The notes beneath the pieces are model-generated. The model was not told the origin of the DNA. It worked only from the letters and a program-made list of their open reading frames with translations, and made no database searches. A stretch of DNA of 64,000 bases, taken from assembly GCA_036383895.1 (NCBI GenBank), contig DASVNK010000071.1:1-64000 (forward strand), read 5' to 3'. The DNA is from DASVNK01 sp036383895. Lineage in GTDB: Bacteria > Verrucomicrobiota > Verrucomicrobiia > Limisphaerales > SXQI01. Of the stretch, positions 35,234 to 43,518 are shown piece by piece; position 1 is the first letter of the stretch, and every line of letters starts with the position of its first letter. The position numbers and the translations under genes were made by a program.

Positions 35234-35461
35234 CTAGTCTTTATCCACCTCCACGTCCACCTTCACATCCTTGCCGTCGCTCTCCCTTTCGATCACCACA
35301 GGTGTCGGTGCGGACTTCTCCTTCTCGATGATCACCGGCGAACTTTGGCCCCGATCTATAATCACAGTCGGCGGTGCACCTTTGTCATCATCGCCCGCGC
35401 AACCGACAAACAAAGCCAGCCCGGCAGCCACTCCCAATACCTTCAACTTATTCGTATTCAT
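35234..35461 (-). CDS. Small acidic lipoprotein
   Basis: 75 residues from the ATG at 35461; an ATG at 35476, nearer a purine-rich GGGGCGGG, would add five. VAAGLALFVGC is a lipoprotein signal with Cys at about residue 21. The mature part (CAGDDDKGAPPTVIIDRGQ, then two VVIE/VIIEKE-like repeats and a DVKVDVEVDKD tail) is short and acidic with no fold recognised. Upstream lies a G-rich motif (35561-35586) shared with the gene at 25895. Probably an outer-membrane or periplasmic lipid-anchored peptide. Confidence 0.68.
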   Translation of the reverse strand: MNTNKLKVLGVAAGLALFVGCAGDDDKGAPPTVIIDRGQSSPVIIEKEKSAPTPVVIERESDGKDVKVDVEVDKD

Positions 35462-35664
35462 ACCTACAAAAACCATCCCGCCCCTTTTCGGGTTCCTCAA
35501 CCTGCTTCCAATCTCCAAGAACTCCGTCCGCGCGCTTGAGAAACAATGAAGAATTCCCTTAGGGCAAAACCCCACCCCCTTTAGCGATTCGATTTGCGGC
35601 GCACCAGTGTAACAGTGATCATAGGCCAACGACTGAAGTTGACGCTTAGCGTTCATTTCACCTC

Positions 35665-36153
35665 ATGCGACCACATCAAAACCTTTTTAGTGAAGCTGGT
35701 CGCTTCTGGGAAATTCTCGTCGGCTGGACATGTGCCGCGATCAGCCTGGCATTCGGCAGTTTGCTCGCAGTTCTGGTCTATCTGGTAGGCTGGCGGAACC
35801 CGCGAGAGTTTGGGAAGCACGAACTCTTCGAGGTTAAGACTCTGGCGATCTTTTCGCTTTTCTTGGTTATTGCCGTTGGATTCTCGGTCTTCGCAAGTCG
35901 TCTCCTTTTGAGAAAGAAACCTCAGGGACGATTAATGTCAGCAAACGTGCTCAGAGCGTGGGGGATCATCTTCGGGATCGGATGCATCGTTATCGTGATT
36001 GATGCGATCGTAAACAAGCGGTGGGAAGAGTTGCCTCACCTGTGGCACATCTTGACCGGATCAACCGCGATGGGAGTCGCTGCTTTTGTTCTCGCACGAA
36101 CATGGGACCATAATGATCGCATTGTTCCGTCATCCCAACCGCCACCAGACTGA
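35665..36153 (+). CDS. Four-helix integral membrane protein of unknown function
   Basis: 162 residues. Hydrophobic segments ILVGWTCAAISLAFGSLLAV, LAIFSLFLVIAVGFSVFA, AWGIIFGIGCIVIVIDAIV and TGSTAMGVAAFVLA suggest four transmembrane helices, with a short cytosolic tail. No motif or family recognised. It is divergent from the small lipoprotein with 200 bases between starts, sharing the G-rich motif region. The 870 bases downstream are non-coding and repeat-rich. Confidence 0.65.
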   Translation: MRPHQNLFSEAGRFWEILVGWTCAAISLAFGSLLAVLVYLVGWRNPREFGKHELFEVKTLAIFSLFLVIAVGFSVFASRLLLRKKPQGRLMSANVLRAWGIIFGIGCIVIVIDAIVNKRWEELPHLWHILTGSTAMGVAAFVLARTWDHNDRIVPSSQPPPD

Positions 36154-36352
36154 GCTTTGTTACTCGCGAGCGACGACTGGACGCGAATCGTCGAGAGTCA
36201 TGGTATTGATTGTTCAGATTGGTGACGGAGAGTCGTCGGCTCTCCTAAACGTCTGAAACCTCAGGCGGTGCGACATCCCTGGTTTTAGAACGCGAAGGGT
36301 CGCGAAAGGGTCACTTGGCAGAAACTTCGGCTTGCTGCCACCGCGATAAACT

Positions 36353-36660
36353 GGCAAACTCACCTCGCCTGAGAAGATGGCCCGTGGTTGAATAGAACCT
36401 CGCTCGGAAGCGACTTTCCATTCACCCCCGAAAAACAAGCACACCTGAAGTGTGCCCATGCGCCGCGAGTCCGCTCGCGCCCATCCGTTTCATGAATCGG
36501 CTGCGGTTCTTCTCCGGCTAGAAAGCGAAAGACAGCGCCATGAAGACCAGCAGCGCCGACCGCAAAAATGCCGCCCATGTCCCCTGTACTTCAGCCAGAA
36601 TGTTGACTTTCCACTCGCAACTACCTGATTTAACGCTTTTTAACGCTAATTATCGCCAAA
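36353..36660 (+). repeat. Dispersed intergenic repeat, copy B
   Basis: The same two blocks as copy A at 4796-5062. Block one (36356-36430) includes CTCGCTCGGAAGCGACTTTC. Block two (36510-36660) ends in TGATTTAACGCTTTTTAACG and TATCGCCAAA. Block one is nearly identical between copies, while block two has scattered substitutions. Together with copy A this defines a family scattered between genes. The remaining bases of the 36154-37025 gap carry the features listed below and no recognised gene. Confidence 0.75.
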
Positions 36661-36767
36661 CCGCTCCACGAATCACCTCAAGCAATTCCACCAATCTCCA
36701 TGCAAAAAAGCCCGTAATTCCACCCGTTCCACCAAATTCCACTTCGCCGTCAGTTCAAACAAAGAAT

Positions 36768-36811
36768 TCACTCCCTCTGCGTTCCACTGGGTCCTCTGCG
36801 GTGAACTTTAC
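36768..36811. repeat. CTCTGCG-type dispersed repeat
   Basis: TCACTCCCTCTGCGTTCC followed by TCCTCTGCGGTGAA matches a short repeat that I recall from intergenic DNA of many bacteria, including Verrucomicrobiota and Planctomycetota (reverse complement TTCACCGCAGAGG...). Its function is unknown. The identification rests on memory. Confidence 0.5.
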
Positions 36812-36900
36812 AACGAAGTACATTCGCCCTAAACGCTTGATTTCCCGCACACTAAGAAAATTTCCCGCCCACCAGGAAAAAAACTGCCAGTCAACATTTT

Positions 36901-36940
36901 CGCTGGAATTACCTCATTTCACCCTTTCTCACGTTAAACC
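36901..36940 (+). repeat. Degenerate copy of the repeat's terminal module
   Basis: AATTACCTCATTTCACCCTT followed by TCTCACG aligns with AACTACCTGATTTAACGCTT followed by TTTAACG from copy B, at about two thirds identity over 35 bases. It mirrors the second, degenerate copy seen 150 bases after copy A, so the tandem arrangement may be part of the element. Confidence 0.4.
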
Positions 36941-37025
36941 GAGCAGAACCTCCAACGTTCAATCAACAAGCTTCAAGCTTTGTACGGACCGGCTGTGCAG
37001 CATCAGGTTTGGAGAAAGCCAGGCC

Positions 37026-38684
37026 TTAACTCGCCGATCGCACCGGCTCTTCTTTTCCAGGCGCTTCGATCGGAGTAGCTTGTGGAAGCGAAGCCACACG
37101 CATCACCAGGTTTTGCAGAGTCACCGCTCCGGCCGTATGCATCTCCGCAAGTACCACCCGTTCAAACTGTTCTCTCAGCACCGCACGCGTCGGATCATCC
37201 GCTGTCGCCAACTCCGTTCCACTGCCCACCCGCAACGCCGACAAAATATCCTCCACCGTGATCTTATCAATGGGTCGCCCCGGCGCGTAACCAGTTTCAT
37301 CACCAGACACTTCCATCAACAACTTTGCATTCACGAGTGCACTCAGCACCTGACACGCAAGCTGCGAAGGAATCCCAAGCACATTCGACATTGCCAAACG
37401 GCTCGGCGCCTTCTCGCCCAAATAAAATCGCTGCGCGATGTAAGTCATCAAGCGCAACGCAACAAACTCCCGTCCCCGCTGGTTGATCGACTCCGCCTGC
37501 TTCTCCTGCTGATACGCCTGCTTATTCTGGTACGCATAAGCCACTTGCGCACCCAGCAGCACAATCATCCACGAAAAATAAAGCCCCAGCAGAAAGATCG
37601 GCACCGCCCCAATGCTCCCGTAGATTTTGCTATACTGCACCACGCGCGAGAGGTAGATCACGTTCAGCAAGTTGTTCAACTGCAACAACCCGCCCCCTAC
37701 CAATCCGCCGACCAATGCGGCGTCCCACTTCACCTTCGTGGCCGGCATCAAGCGGTACAGCAACGTAGAGAAAATCGTAAGCACCAGAAACGAGAGCACT
37801 GTTCCCACTGCGGATCCAGCGAGCTTAAACTTTACCCGCTGCCAGAAACTGACTTTTTCCAACCGCTTTACCGCGACGACATTCGTCGAAATGCCGATCG
37901 CATTTGTCCCCTGCGCTTTGGCCTGCTCCACCACTCGCGCCGCCCTTTCAGCCGAGGTCGCGTTCGTGACGTTCAGGTTCGTGACGACCGCCTCCGGCGA
38001 AGCAAGGTTCGAAACAGCTACGTTCGTGACGATCGCCAGCTTGTTCGTGTAGGTCGGCGCGGGCCCAATCTGTTTTTCCTGCGTGGTTGCCACGCTCGTC
38101 AATGTCATCGCAGTCACAATGAAGATCGGTCCCAGCGTGATCGCCGCCCAGTACTGAATGACCCGGGCGCTCCAGGTCCGTCCGCGAGTGACTCCCCAAA
38201 TATCGTTAAAGGTCGCCTCCACCGTGCTGAGCACCATGATCGCGATAAACACCAGCGCGATACCCGCAGTCAGCCCCAGCGTGCCGCTATTCACGGTTTC
38301 AATATAACTCTGGATTTTATCGACCACCGCCTGCCGGTTCATCGCGCCAGCTTCCGCTTCGCCGCCCTGAACCAGATCCAACTGCGGCGCAACGTAAGCA
38401 ACAAAGTTGTCGAGCAAACGCCTGACCGTTCTGCCTTCGTCATTTTGCAAAAAACCGGTCGAAATACTGACGATGACCGCCAGCACCGGAATGAGCGAAA
38501 GAACAGTTGTGTAGGCCAAAGCCGCGGCGCGAACCGGCCCCCGGTTCCTTTGGAAGCTCTTGATTACAAGGACCCAGAAATGCGCGATTCGGCGCCAGCG
38601 CGGCAGTTGAGCGGTCTCCTGCAGATACGTTTTTTCATCCAGTATCTCCTGGATCTTTTTGATGCGCTCAAATGTTGAGTTCAC
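37026..38684 (-). CDS. YihY/BrkB-family membrane protein with long periplasmic insert and C-terminal extension
   Basis: 552 residues, versus roughly 280-420 for most relatives. Family core segments are RAAALAYTTVLSLIPVLAVI, FIAIMVLSTVEATFNDIWGV, WDAALVGGLVGGGLLQLNNL and YGSIGAVPIFLLGLYFSWMI, giving about six helices. An insert of some 70 residues between helices (about 205-275) is rich in TN/VTN repeats (IVTNVAVSNLASPEAVVTNL). The C-terminal 150 residues are soluble and resemble a winged-helix domain (RLAMSNVLGIPSQLACQVLS). The family was once called RNase BN but is now regarded as membrane transport/envelope proteins of unknown role. A long open frame on the opposite strand is a shadow. Confidence 0.87.
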   Translation of the reverse strand: MNSTFERIKKIQEILDEKTYLQETAQLPRWRRIAHFWVLVIKSFQRNRGPVRAAALAYTTVLSLIPVLAVIVSISTGFLQNDEGRTVRRLLDNFVAYVAPQLDLVQGGEAEAGAMNRQAVVDKIQSYIETVNSGTLGLTAGIALVFIAIMVLSTVEATFNDIWGVTRGRTWSARVIQYWAAITLGPIFIVTAMTLTSVATTQEKQIGPAPTYTNKLAIVTNVAVSNLASPEAVVTNLNVTNATSAERAARVVEQAKAQGTNAIGISTNVVAVKRLEKVSFWQRVKFKLAGSAVGTVLSFLVLTIFSTLLYRLMPATKVKWDAALVGGLVGGGLLQLNNLLNVIYLSRVVQYSKIYGSIGAVPIFLLGLYFSWMIVLLGAQVAYAYQNKQAYQQEKQAESINQRGREFVALRLMTYIAQRFYLGEKAPSRLAMSNVLGIPSQLACQVLSALVNAKLLMEVSGDETGYAPGRPIDKITVEDILSALRVGSGTELATADDPTRAVLREQFERVVLAEMHTAGAVTLQNLVMRVASLPQATPIEAPGKEEPVRSAS

Positions 38685-38883
38685 TCAATATATTGGTCGT
38701 CAGATATCTCCGCCGCTGAAGCGAAGGTAGTATAACGGGTAATAGAAGGTCAACGGATGCGGCGAAAACGTGGGGGAGAAAAGAAAGCACGCCACCGCCG
38801 AATCCATTGCACCGTTGGGGGAACGACGCGTAGATGCAGAACCAGATAAAGACGCGCAGCGACAGCTTAGCGGGCCAAAGCAG

Positions 38884-39144
38884 CTAGATCCCGAAGCCCC
38901 AGAGCGCTCCGACGATTGCGAGCACGACCGCCCCGCTGAGGCGAAGATACTTCCTCGCGGAAGCGCTGCGGACGAGCTGCCCAACTGCAAATAGCACACA
39001 CGCGCATCCGGTGAGAACAGCCAGATGATAGGGGCTCGAGGCAGCGTGACCAGCGCCGTGTTCCAACAGGTCGTGACCTGGATGTGCCTGCGAGAGCAGA
39101 ACGCTAAAGGGCGCAAGTATCATCAAAATCGTTCGAAAATTCAT
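38884..39144 (-). CDS. Small His-rich membrane protein
   Basis: 86 residues from the ATG at 39144, nine bases after a GAGGA. MNFRTILMILAPFSVLLSQA is a signal peptide or first helix. It is followed by a His-rich stretch (HPGHDLLEHGAGHAASSPYH) and two helices (LAVLTGCACVLFAVGQLV, LSGAVVLAIVGALWGFGI). Metal binding by the His cluster is inferred. It follows the PotA-like ATPase on the same strand with 130 bases between them. No family recognised with certainty. Confidence 0.6.
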   Translation of the reverse strand: MNFRTILMILAPFSVLLSQAHPGHDLLEHGAGHAASSPYHLAVLTGCACVLFAVGQLVRSASARKYLRLSGAVVLAIVGALWGFGI

Positions 39145-39276
39145 AGTCATCTGTCCTCGCATGTGCGGACGGCGCGCATCCAAGCGCAATTCCGCCGATT
39201 CGTCACACAGAAAATTATCAACGAACTTCAGCAGAAGTCGAGATGCCTTCGGCGATTTCGCAAAGAGCAGTTTTCG

Positions 39277-40353
39277 CTATTCCGCCTCAAACAGGAGAAT
39301 CGATTCCGGCGCGAAGCGAATGAGCACCTTCGCACCGCGCGAGAATTCAGCCGTGCGATTGCTTGGCATCAAGGCACGGAGCGTTTCACCGTCCGCTTTT
39401 AACAGATATTCCACGTGCGGGCCGGTATACGAAACATCGAGGATTTCGCCTGAAACACAATTCCCATGCACGGAGGACTCGGGCGGAAACATTTCTACGT
39501 CTTCGCGGCGAATTCCCCAGGAACTTGAATTCAGCTCGGCCGAATTTACGCGCAATTCTCCGAAAGCCGTTTCGAGTTGAGTTCGAGAAATCAATTTTCC
39601 GGAAAAAATATTACAACCGCCAAGGAACGAGGCGACAAACTTGCTGCGCGGCCCTTCGTAAATTTCGTGCGGTGTTCCCACCTGCAAAACCTTTCCGCGA
39701 TTTAGAACCGCAATCCGATCGCTGAGGCTCAGCGCTTCATCCTGATCGTGGGTTACGTAAATAAAGGTTGTGCCCAACTCCCGCTGAAGCGCGCGCAAGT
39801 CTGATTGCAATTGGCCGCGCAACTTTGCGTCGATGGCCGCGAGTGGTTCATCGAGGAGCAGGACCGCGGGCTCGTTAACAATTGCGCGTGCCAATGCGAC
39901 GCGTTGCTTCTGGCCGCCGGAAAGCTGATCGGTTACTCGCCCGCTCAATTCGGCGACGTGCGTCAGCTCCATTACCTTCGCGACGCGGCGCTGGATCTCG
40001 TCGGGCGAAATTCTCTTCATCCGCAAACCAAACGCGATATTTTCGAAGACATTCAGGTGGGGAAAAAGCGCGTAATTTTGGAACACGGTATTTACTGGCC
40101 GCGCTTGCGGCGGCACGCCAGCCATGTTGTGCCCTTGCACGGAAATATTCCCAAAATCAGCAGCTTCGAAGCCCGCAATCAACCGAAGCAACGTCGTTTT
40201 CCCACAACCGCTCGGCCCCAAAAGGGAAAAGAATTCACCGGAACGCACCTCCAGAGTGATTCCGTCTACCGCTCGAACAATGCCGGAGTTTGAGCCAAAG
40301 CTCTTCACCACATTATCGAGCGAGACCGCTGTGTTCACTTCCGCGACAGGCAA
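39277..40353 (-). CDS. potA: ABC transporter ATP-binding protein, PotA-like
   Basis: 358 residues from a TTG at 40353, preceded by GAGGAAG. Walker A GPSGCGKTTLLRLIAGF, Q-loop NTVFQNYALFPHLNV, signature LSGGQKQRVALARAIV, Walker B LLLDEPLAAID and switch YVTHDQDEALSL are intact. The C-terminal 120 residues fit a TOBE_2 domain, as in spermidine/putrescine or related importers. No permease or binding-protein genes lie beside it, so the substrate cannot be set by context. The gene symbol is given by family resemblance only. It is divergent from the DUF5009-like gene at 40393. Confidence 0.82.
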   Translation of the reverse strand: MPVAEVNTAVSLDNVVKSFGSNSGIVRAVDGITLEVRSGEFFSLLGPSGCGKTTLLRLIAGFEAADFGNISVQGHNMAGVPPQARPVNTVFQNYALFPHLNVFENIAFGLRMKRISPDEIQRRVAKVMELTHVAELSGRVTDQLSGGQKQRVALARAIVNEPAVLLLDEPLAAIDAKLRGQLQSDLRALQRELGTTFIYVTHDQDEALSLSDRIAVLNRGKVLQVGTPHEIYEGPRSKFVASFLGGCNIFSGKLISRTQLETAFGELRVNSAELNSSSWGIRREDVEMFPPESSVHGNCVSGEILDVSYTGPHVEYLLKADGETLRALMPSNRTAEFSRGAKVLIRFAPESILLFEAE

Positions 40354-40392
40354 GCGAACTTCCTCGCGCAGTGGAAGCGAAATTTTTCATCA

Positions 40393-41667
40393 ATGACCGC
40401 GCACGGCAAATCTGCTACCAACGTGCAACCCATGACGCCCGCAGATCCCAAGCCTGCCGATCCCGGCGAGCAAGTCGCGCCGAATTCAGAGATCACGCCC
40501 GCGCCGAAGCGCCTCGTCTCCATGGATGCCTATCGCGGCTTCGTGATGTTTCTCATGGTCGCCGAAGTGCTGCATCTCAGCCGCGTCGCGCGCAATTTTC
40601 CTGAAAGCAAACTGTGGGCGTTCCTCGCGCACCAGCAATCTCACGTCGAATGGATCGGTTGCACCTTGCACGATCTTATTCAGCCGTCGTTTACGTTTCT
40701 GGTCGGCGTCGCCCTGCCCTTCTCCATTGCCAGCCGAGTCGCAAAAGGTCACACCTTCGGCAAAATGTTTGGCCATGCTATCTGGCGCTCTTTGTTGCTA
40801 GTCTTCCTTGGAATCTTCCTCCGCTCGGTGAATCGGCCGATGACGAACTTCACCTTTGAAGACACGCTCACGCAAATCGGGCTCGGCTACAGCTTCGCTT
40901 TTCTGATCGCCTTCGCACGCAATCGAACGCAGTGGATTCTCCTCGCGTGCATACTGGTCGGCTACTGGGCCGCCTGGGCGCTTTATCCGCTACCACCAGC
41001 GAATCTCGATTGGAAATCTGTCGGCGTACCGGAGAATTGGCCACACCTCACCGGCTTTGCCGCGCATTGGGAAAAGAACTGGAATCTCGGGACCGCGTTC
41101 GATCAGTGGTTCATGAATCTGTTCCCGCGCGAGAAGCCGTTCCTTTACAACGGCGGCGGCTATCTGACCCTCAGCTTTATCCCAACACTCGGCACGATGA
41201 TCTTCGGCCTCGTTGCAGGGCAATGGCTGCGCACCGAACAAACGTCGCAACAAAAGGCTCTTCTCCTGATGAAAGCGGGACTGATTTGCCTCGCCATTGG
41301 AACTGCCATTCACTTCGCCGGCCTCAACCCAATTGTTAAGCGCATTTGGACTCCATCCTGGACAATTTTTAGCGCTGGCTGGTGCTTCCTCATTCTCGCC
41401 GCTTTCTACTGGATCATCGACCTGAAAGGTTATCGCGGGTGGGCCTTTCCGCTCATCGTGATCGGCATGAATTCCATCTTCATCTACTGCATCGCGCATT
41501 TGTGGGACGGCTTCATCATCGGCTCGTTCAAAACGCATCTCGGCCAGGAACTCTTCAACGTTTTCGGTCAGGCGTATTCTTCACTTGTGAGTGGAACGGC
41601 GGTCATCATCACCTTTTGGCTCATTCTCTATTGGATGTATCGTCGCAAAATCTTCCTTAAAATCTAA
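40393..41667 (+). CDS. Multi-pass membrane protein, DUF5009 / NagX-like acyltransferase family
   Basis: 424 residues with about ten transmembrane helices. RLVSMDAYRGFVMFLMVAEV is the family's first-helix signature (D-x-x-RG-x). HDLIQPSFTFLVGVALPFSI, LTLSFIPTLGTMIFGLVAGQ and GMNSIFIYCIAHLWDG are also typical. Relatives include heparan-alpha-glucosaminide N-acetyltransferase-like proteins, so transmembrane transfer of an acyl group to a sugar is plausible, though unproven for DUF5009. The N-terminal 35 residues are Pro-rich and cytoplasmic. The gene is followed by the Tat-exported propeller protein 60 bases downstream. Confidence 0.85.
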   Translation: MTAHGKSATNVQPMTPADPKPADPGEQVAPNSEITPAPKRLVSMDAYRGFVMFLMVAEVLHLSRVARNFPESKLWAFLAHQQSHVEWIGCTLHDLIQPSFTFLVGVALPFSIASRVAKGHTFGKMFGHAIWRSLLLVFLGIFLRSVNRPMTNFTFEDTLTQIGLGYSFAFLIAFARNRTQWILLACILVGYWAAWALYPLPPANLDWKSVGVPENWPHLTGFAAHWEKNWNLGTAFDQWFMNLFPREKPFLYNGGGYLTLSFIPTLGTMIFGLVAGQWLRTEQTSQQKALLLMKAGLICLAIGTAIHFAGLNPIVKRIWTPSWTIFSAGWCFLILAAFYWIIDLKGYRGWAFPLIVIGMNSIFIYCIAHLWDGFIIGSFKTHLGQELFNVFGQAYSSLVSGTAVIITFWLILYWMYRRKIFLKI

Positions 41668-41730
41668 ACTGCGGGCTGGTCAACCGCGAAGCGCTTCGGG
41701 TAGAATTCCGGTGTTCCCAAAAACCGATTT

Positions 41731-42825
41731 ATGCCTGCGACTGAACTGATCTCTCGTCGTCGTTTCCTCTCCTCCACCGCAACCGCTGCTGCTGTCCTCG
41801 CCGCACCGCGCGTTATCACCGCGCAAAAGTCGGACAAGCAACTCGTCATTGGCACCGGTGAACATCGCTACGAGGTGATTCATAATTGGCCAAAGCTCCC
41901 TAACAAATTTAGCTGGCAGACGACGCACAACGTGGCAGTGGATCGCCATGAAAACCTGTACGTGATCCACGAAGGACGTGAGACCCAGAAGGACCATCCA
42001 TCGATCTTCGTCTTTGATCGCGATGGGAAATTCGTGCGCGCCTTCGGTAATCAATTTCAAGGTGGCGGTCACGGTCTAGAAGTGATTACCGAAGGCAACG
42101 AGCAGTTCCTTTATGTCACCGGTTACCAGCAACTGAAGAATTTTGCGAAACTTACACTTACCGGCGAGCAGGTTTGGGAAAAACACGCGCCGATGGATTC
42201 GGGCGTTTACAAGTCAGGCGAAGATTCCGCGCCCAAGAAACGCTGGGGTCGCGATGCGTTTATGCCGACTAACTACGCCTTCCTTCCGGACGGCAGTTTC
42301 TTCCTCGCGGATGGATACGGTGCCTGGCGAATTCACCGCTACGATAAAAATGGAAAGTGGCTTTCTATGTTCGGTGAACCCGGGAAAGGCGACGGTCAAT
42401 TCGATACCCCGCATGGCATCGCGATTGATCATCGCGGCACGCAACCGACTGTCGTGGTCGCCGATCGCGCGAATAAACGTCTCCAATGGTTCAGCCTGGA
42501 AGGAAAGCACCTCAAGACTCTCGATGGGTTTATTCTTCCGGCGAATCTCGATTTTCATAAAGATATCCTCCTCGTGCCGGACCTCAGTGCCCGCGTGACG
42601 CTGCTCGACAAGGACAACAATGTCATTGTCCATTTGGGAGAAGATCCCGCGTGGCGGGAACAGGTGGTGAAGGATGGAAATAAATTGCGCCGCAGTTCCG
42701 CCGATCAATGGGTCGCGGGCAGATTCCTACATCCGCACGACGCCTGCTTTGATCCTGCCGGAAATATTTTCGTGGCGGAGTGGGTCGATTCTGGGCGCGT
42801 AACCAAGCTACGGAGGCTCTCCTAA
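41731..42825 (+). CDS. Tat-exported six-bladed NHL beta-propeller protein
   Basis: 364 residues. The N-terminus (MPATELISRRRFLSSTATAA) has a twin-arginine motif (SRRRFLS), so it is exported folded. NHL-type repeats recur: TTHNVAVDRHENLYVIHEG, GDGQFDTPHGIAIDHRG, RFLHPHDACFDPAGNIFVAE. The layout resembles peptidylglycine-monooxygenase-like propellers annotated in Planctomycetota and Verrucomicrobiota. No copper ligands of a monooxygenase are obvious. It may bind a ligand or act as a sugar-lactone-type hydrolase; neither is shown. Confidence 0.85.
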   Translation: MPATELISRRRFLSSTATAAAVLAAPRVITAQKSDKQLVIGTGEHRYEVIHNWPKLPNKFSWQTTHNVAVDRHENLYVIHEGRETQKDHPSIFVFDRDGKFVRAFGNQFQGGGHGLEVITEGNEQFLYVTGYQQLKNFAKLTLTGEQVWEKHAPMDSGVYKSGEDSAPKKRWGRDAFMPTNYAFLPDGSFFLADGYGAWRIHRYDKNGKWLSMFGEPGKGDGQFDTPHGIAIDHRGTQPTVVVADRANKRLQWFSLEGKHLKTLDGFILPANLDFHKDILLVPDLSARVTLLDKDNNVIVHLGEDPAWREQVVKDGNKLRRSSADQWVAGRFLHPHDACFDPAGNIFVAEWVDSGRVTKLRRLS

Positions 42826-42966
42826 CACAGTCAAAAACGCTAAATCGACCTCAGCTCGAATCTGTAGCTTACTCTCATTCTCGATACAGGCGAATTCCTG
42901 ATATCGCTGTTCGTACTCAGGGTTACGTTTTCCTATAATACTCAATGTAACCAAGGAGGAGAACAA

Positions 42967-43497
42967 ATGAGAGATAACGATAATCGTACAGACAAGAATC
43001 GTGGCACGGACGCTAATCGCGATCCGATTACCGGAGCGCCCGGCGCGCATCCCGTGGGCACAGGTGTAGGCGCAACGGGCGGCGGAGCAGCAGGCGCTGC
43101 AATCGGCGCAGCGGTGGGTGGACCTGTTGGTGCAGCAATCGGTCTGGCAGCCGGTGCGGTCGCTGGCGGGTTGGCCGGGAAAGGCGCGGCGGAAGCGGTG
43201 AATCCAACTGCGGAAGACGCATATTGGCGCGAGAACTACAGCCGGGAAACCTGGCACGATCGTAATTACACTTACGACGATTACCAACCTGCGTTCCGCA
43301 GCGGCTACGAGGGCTATTCCCGCTACGGCACAGCCGGGAAGTCTTATGACCAGGTCGAACCGCAATTGCGATCCGATTGGGAGCGCAATCGCGGGAATTC
43401 GCGGTTGGACTGGGAACGCGCCAAGAACGCCAGCCGTGCGGCATGGCATCGCGTTGAACGCGCAATTCCAGGCGACGCAGATCGCGACGGGCGTTAA
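42967..43497 (+). CDS. Glycine-zipper protein, probable envelope/stress protein
   Basis: 176 residues, with a very strong ribosome site (AAGGAGGAGAACAAATG). Residues 1-30 are polar and charged. Residues about 33-80 are a glycine-zipper membrane segment (GGGAAGAAIGAAVGGPVGAA, then IGLAAGAVAGGLAG). The C-terminal half is aromatic and charged (AYWRENYSRETWHDRNYTYD, DYQPAFRSGYEGYSRYG). Proteins of this arrangement occur in many soil bacteria, often annotated as hypothetical or stress-related. A hairpin terminator follows within 30 bases. Strong translation signals and isolation suggest independent, perhaps stress-induced expression. Confidence 0.8.
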   Translation: MRDNDNRTDKNRGTDANRDPITGAPGAHPVGTGVGATGGGAAGAAIGAAVGGPVGAAIGLAAGAVAGGLAGKGAAEAVNPTAEDAYWRENYSRETWHDRNYTYDDYQPAFRSGYEGYSRYGTAGKSYDQVEPQLRSDWERNRGNSRLDWERAKNASRAAWHRVERAIPGDADRDGR

Positions 43498-43518
43498 TTC
43501 AGCCCGCAGCAATATGAA

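Noticed and set aside
36540..38678. 712-codon open frame on the plus strand
   Set aside because: It lies opposite the YihY-family gene, has a Ser/Arg/His-rich composition with no domain, and begins inside the dispersed repeat; it is an antisense shadow.
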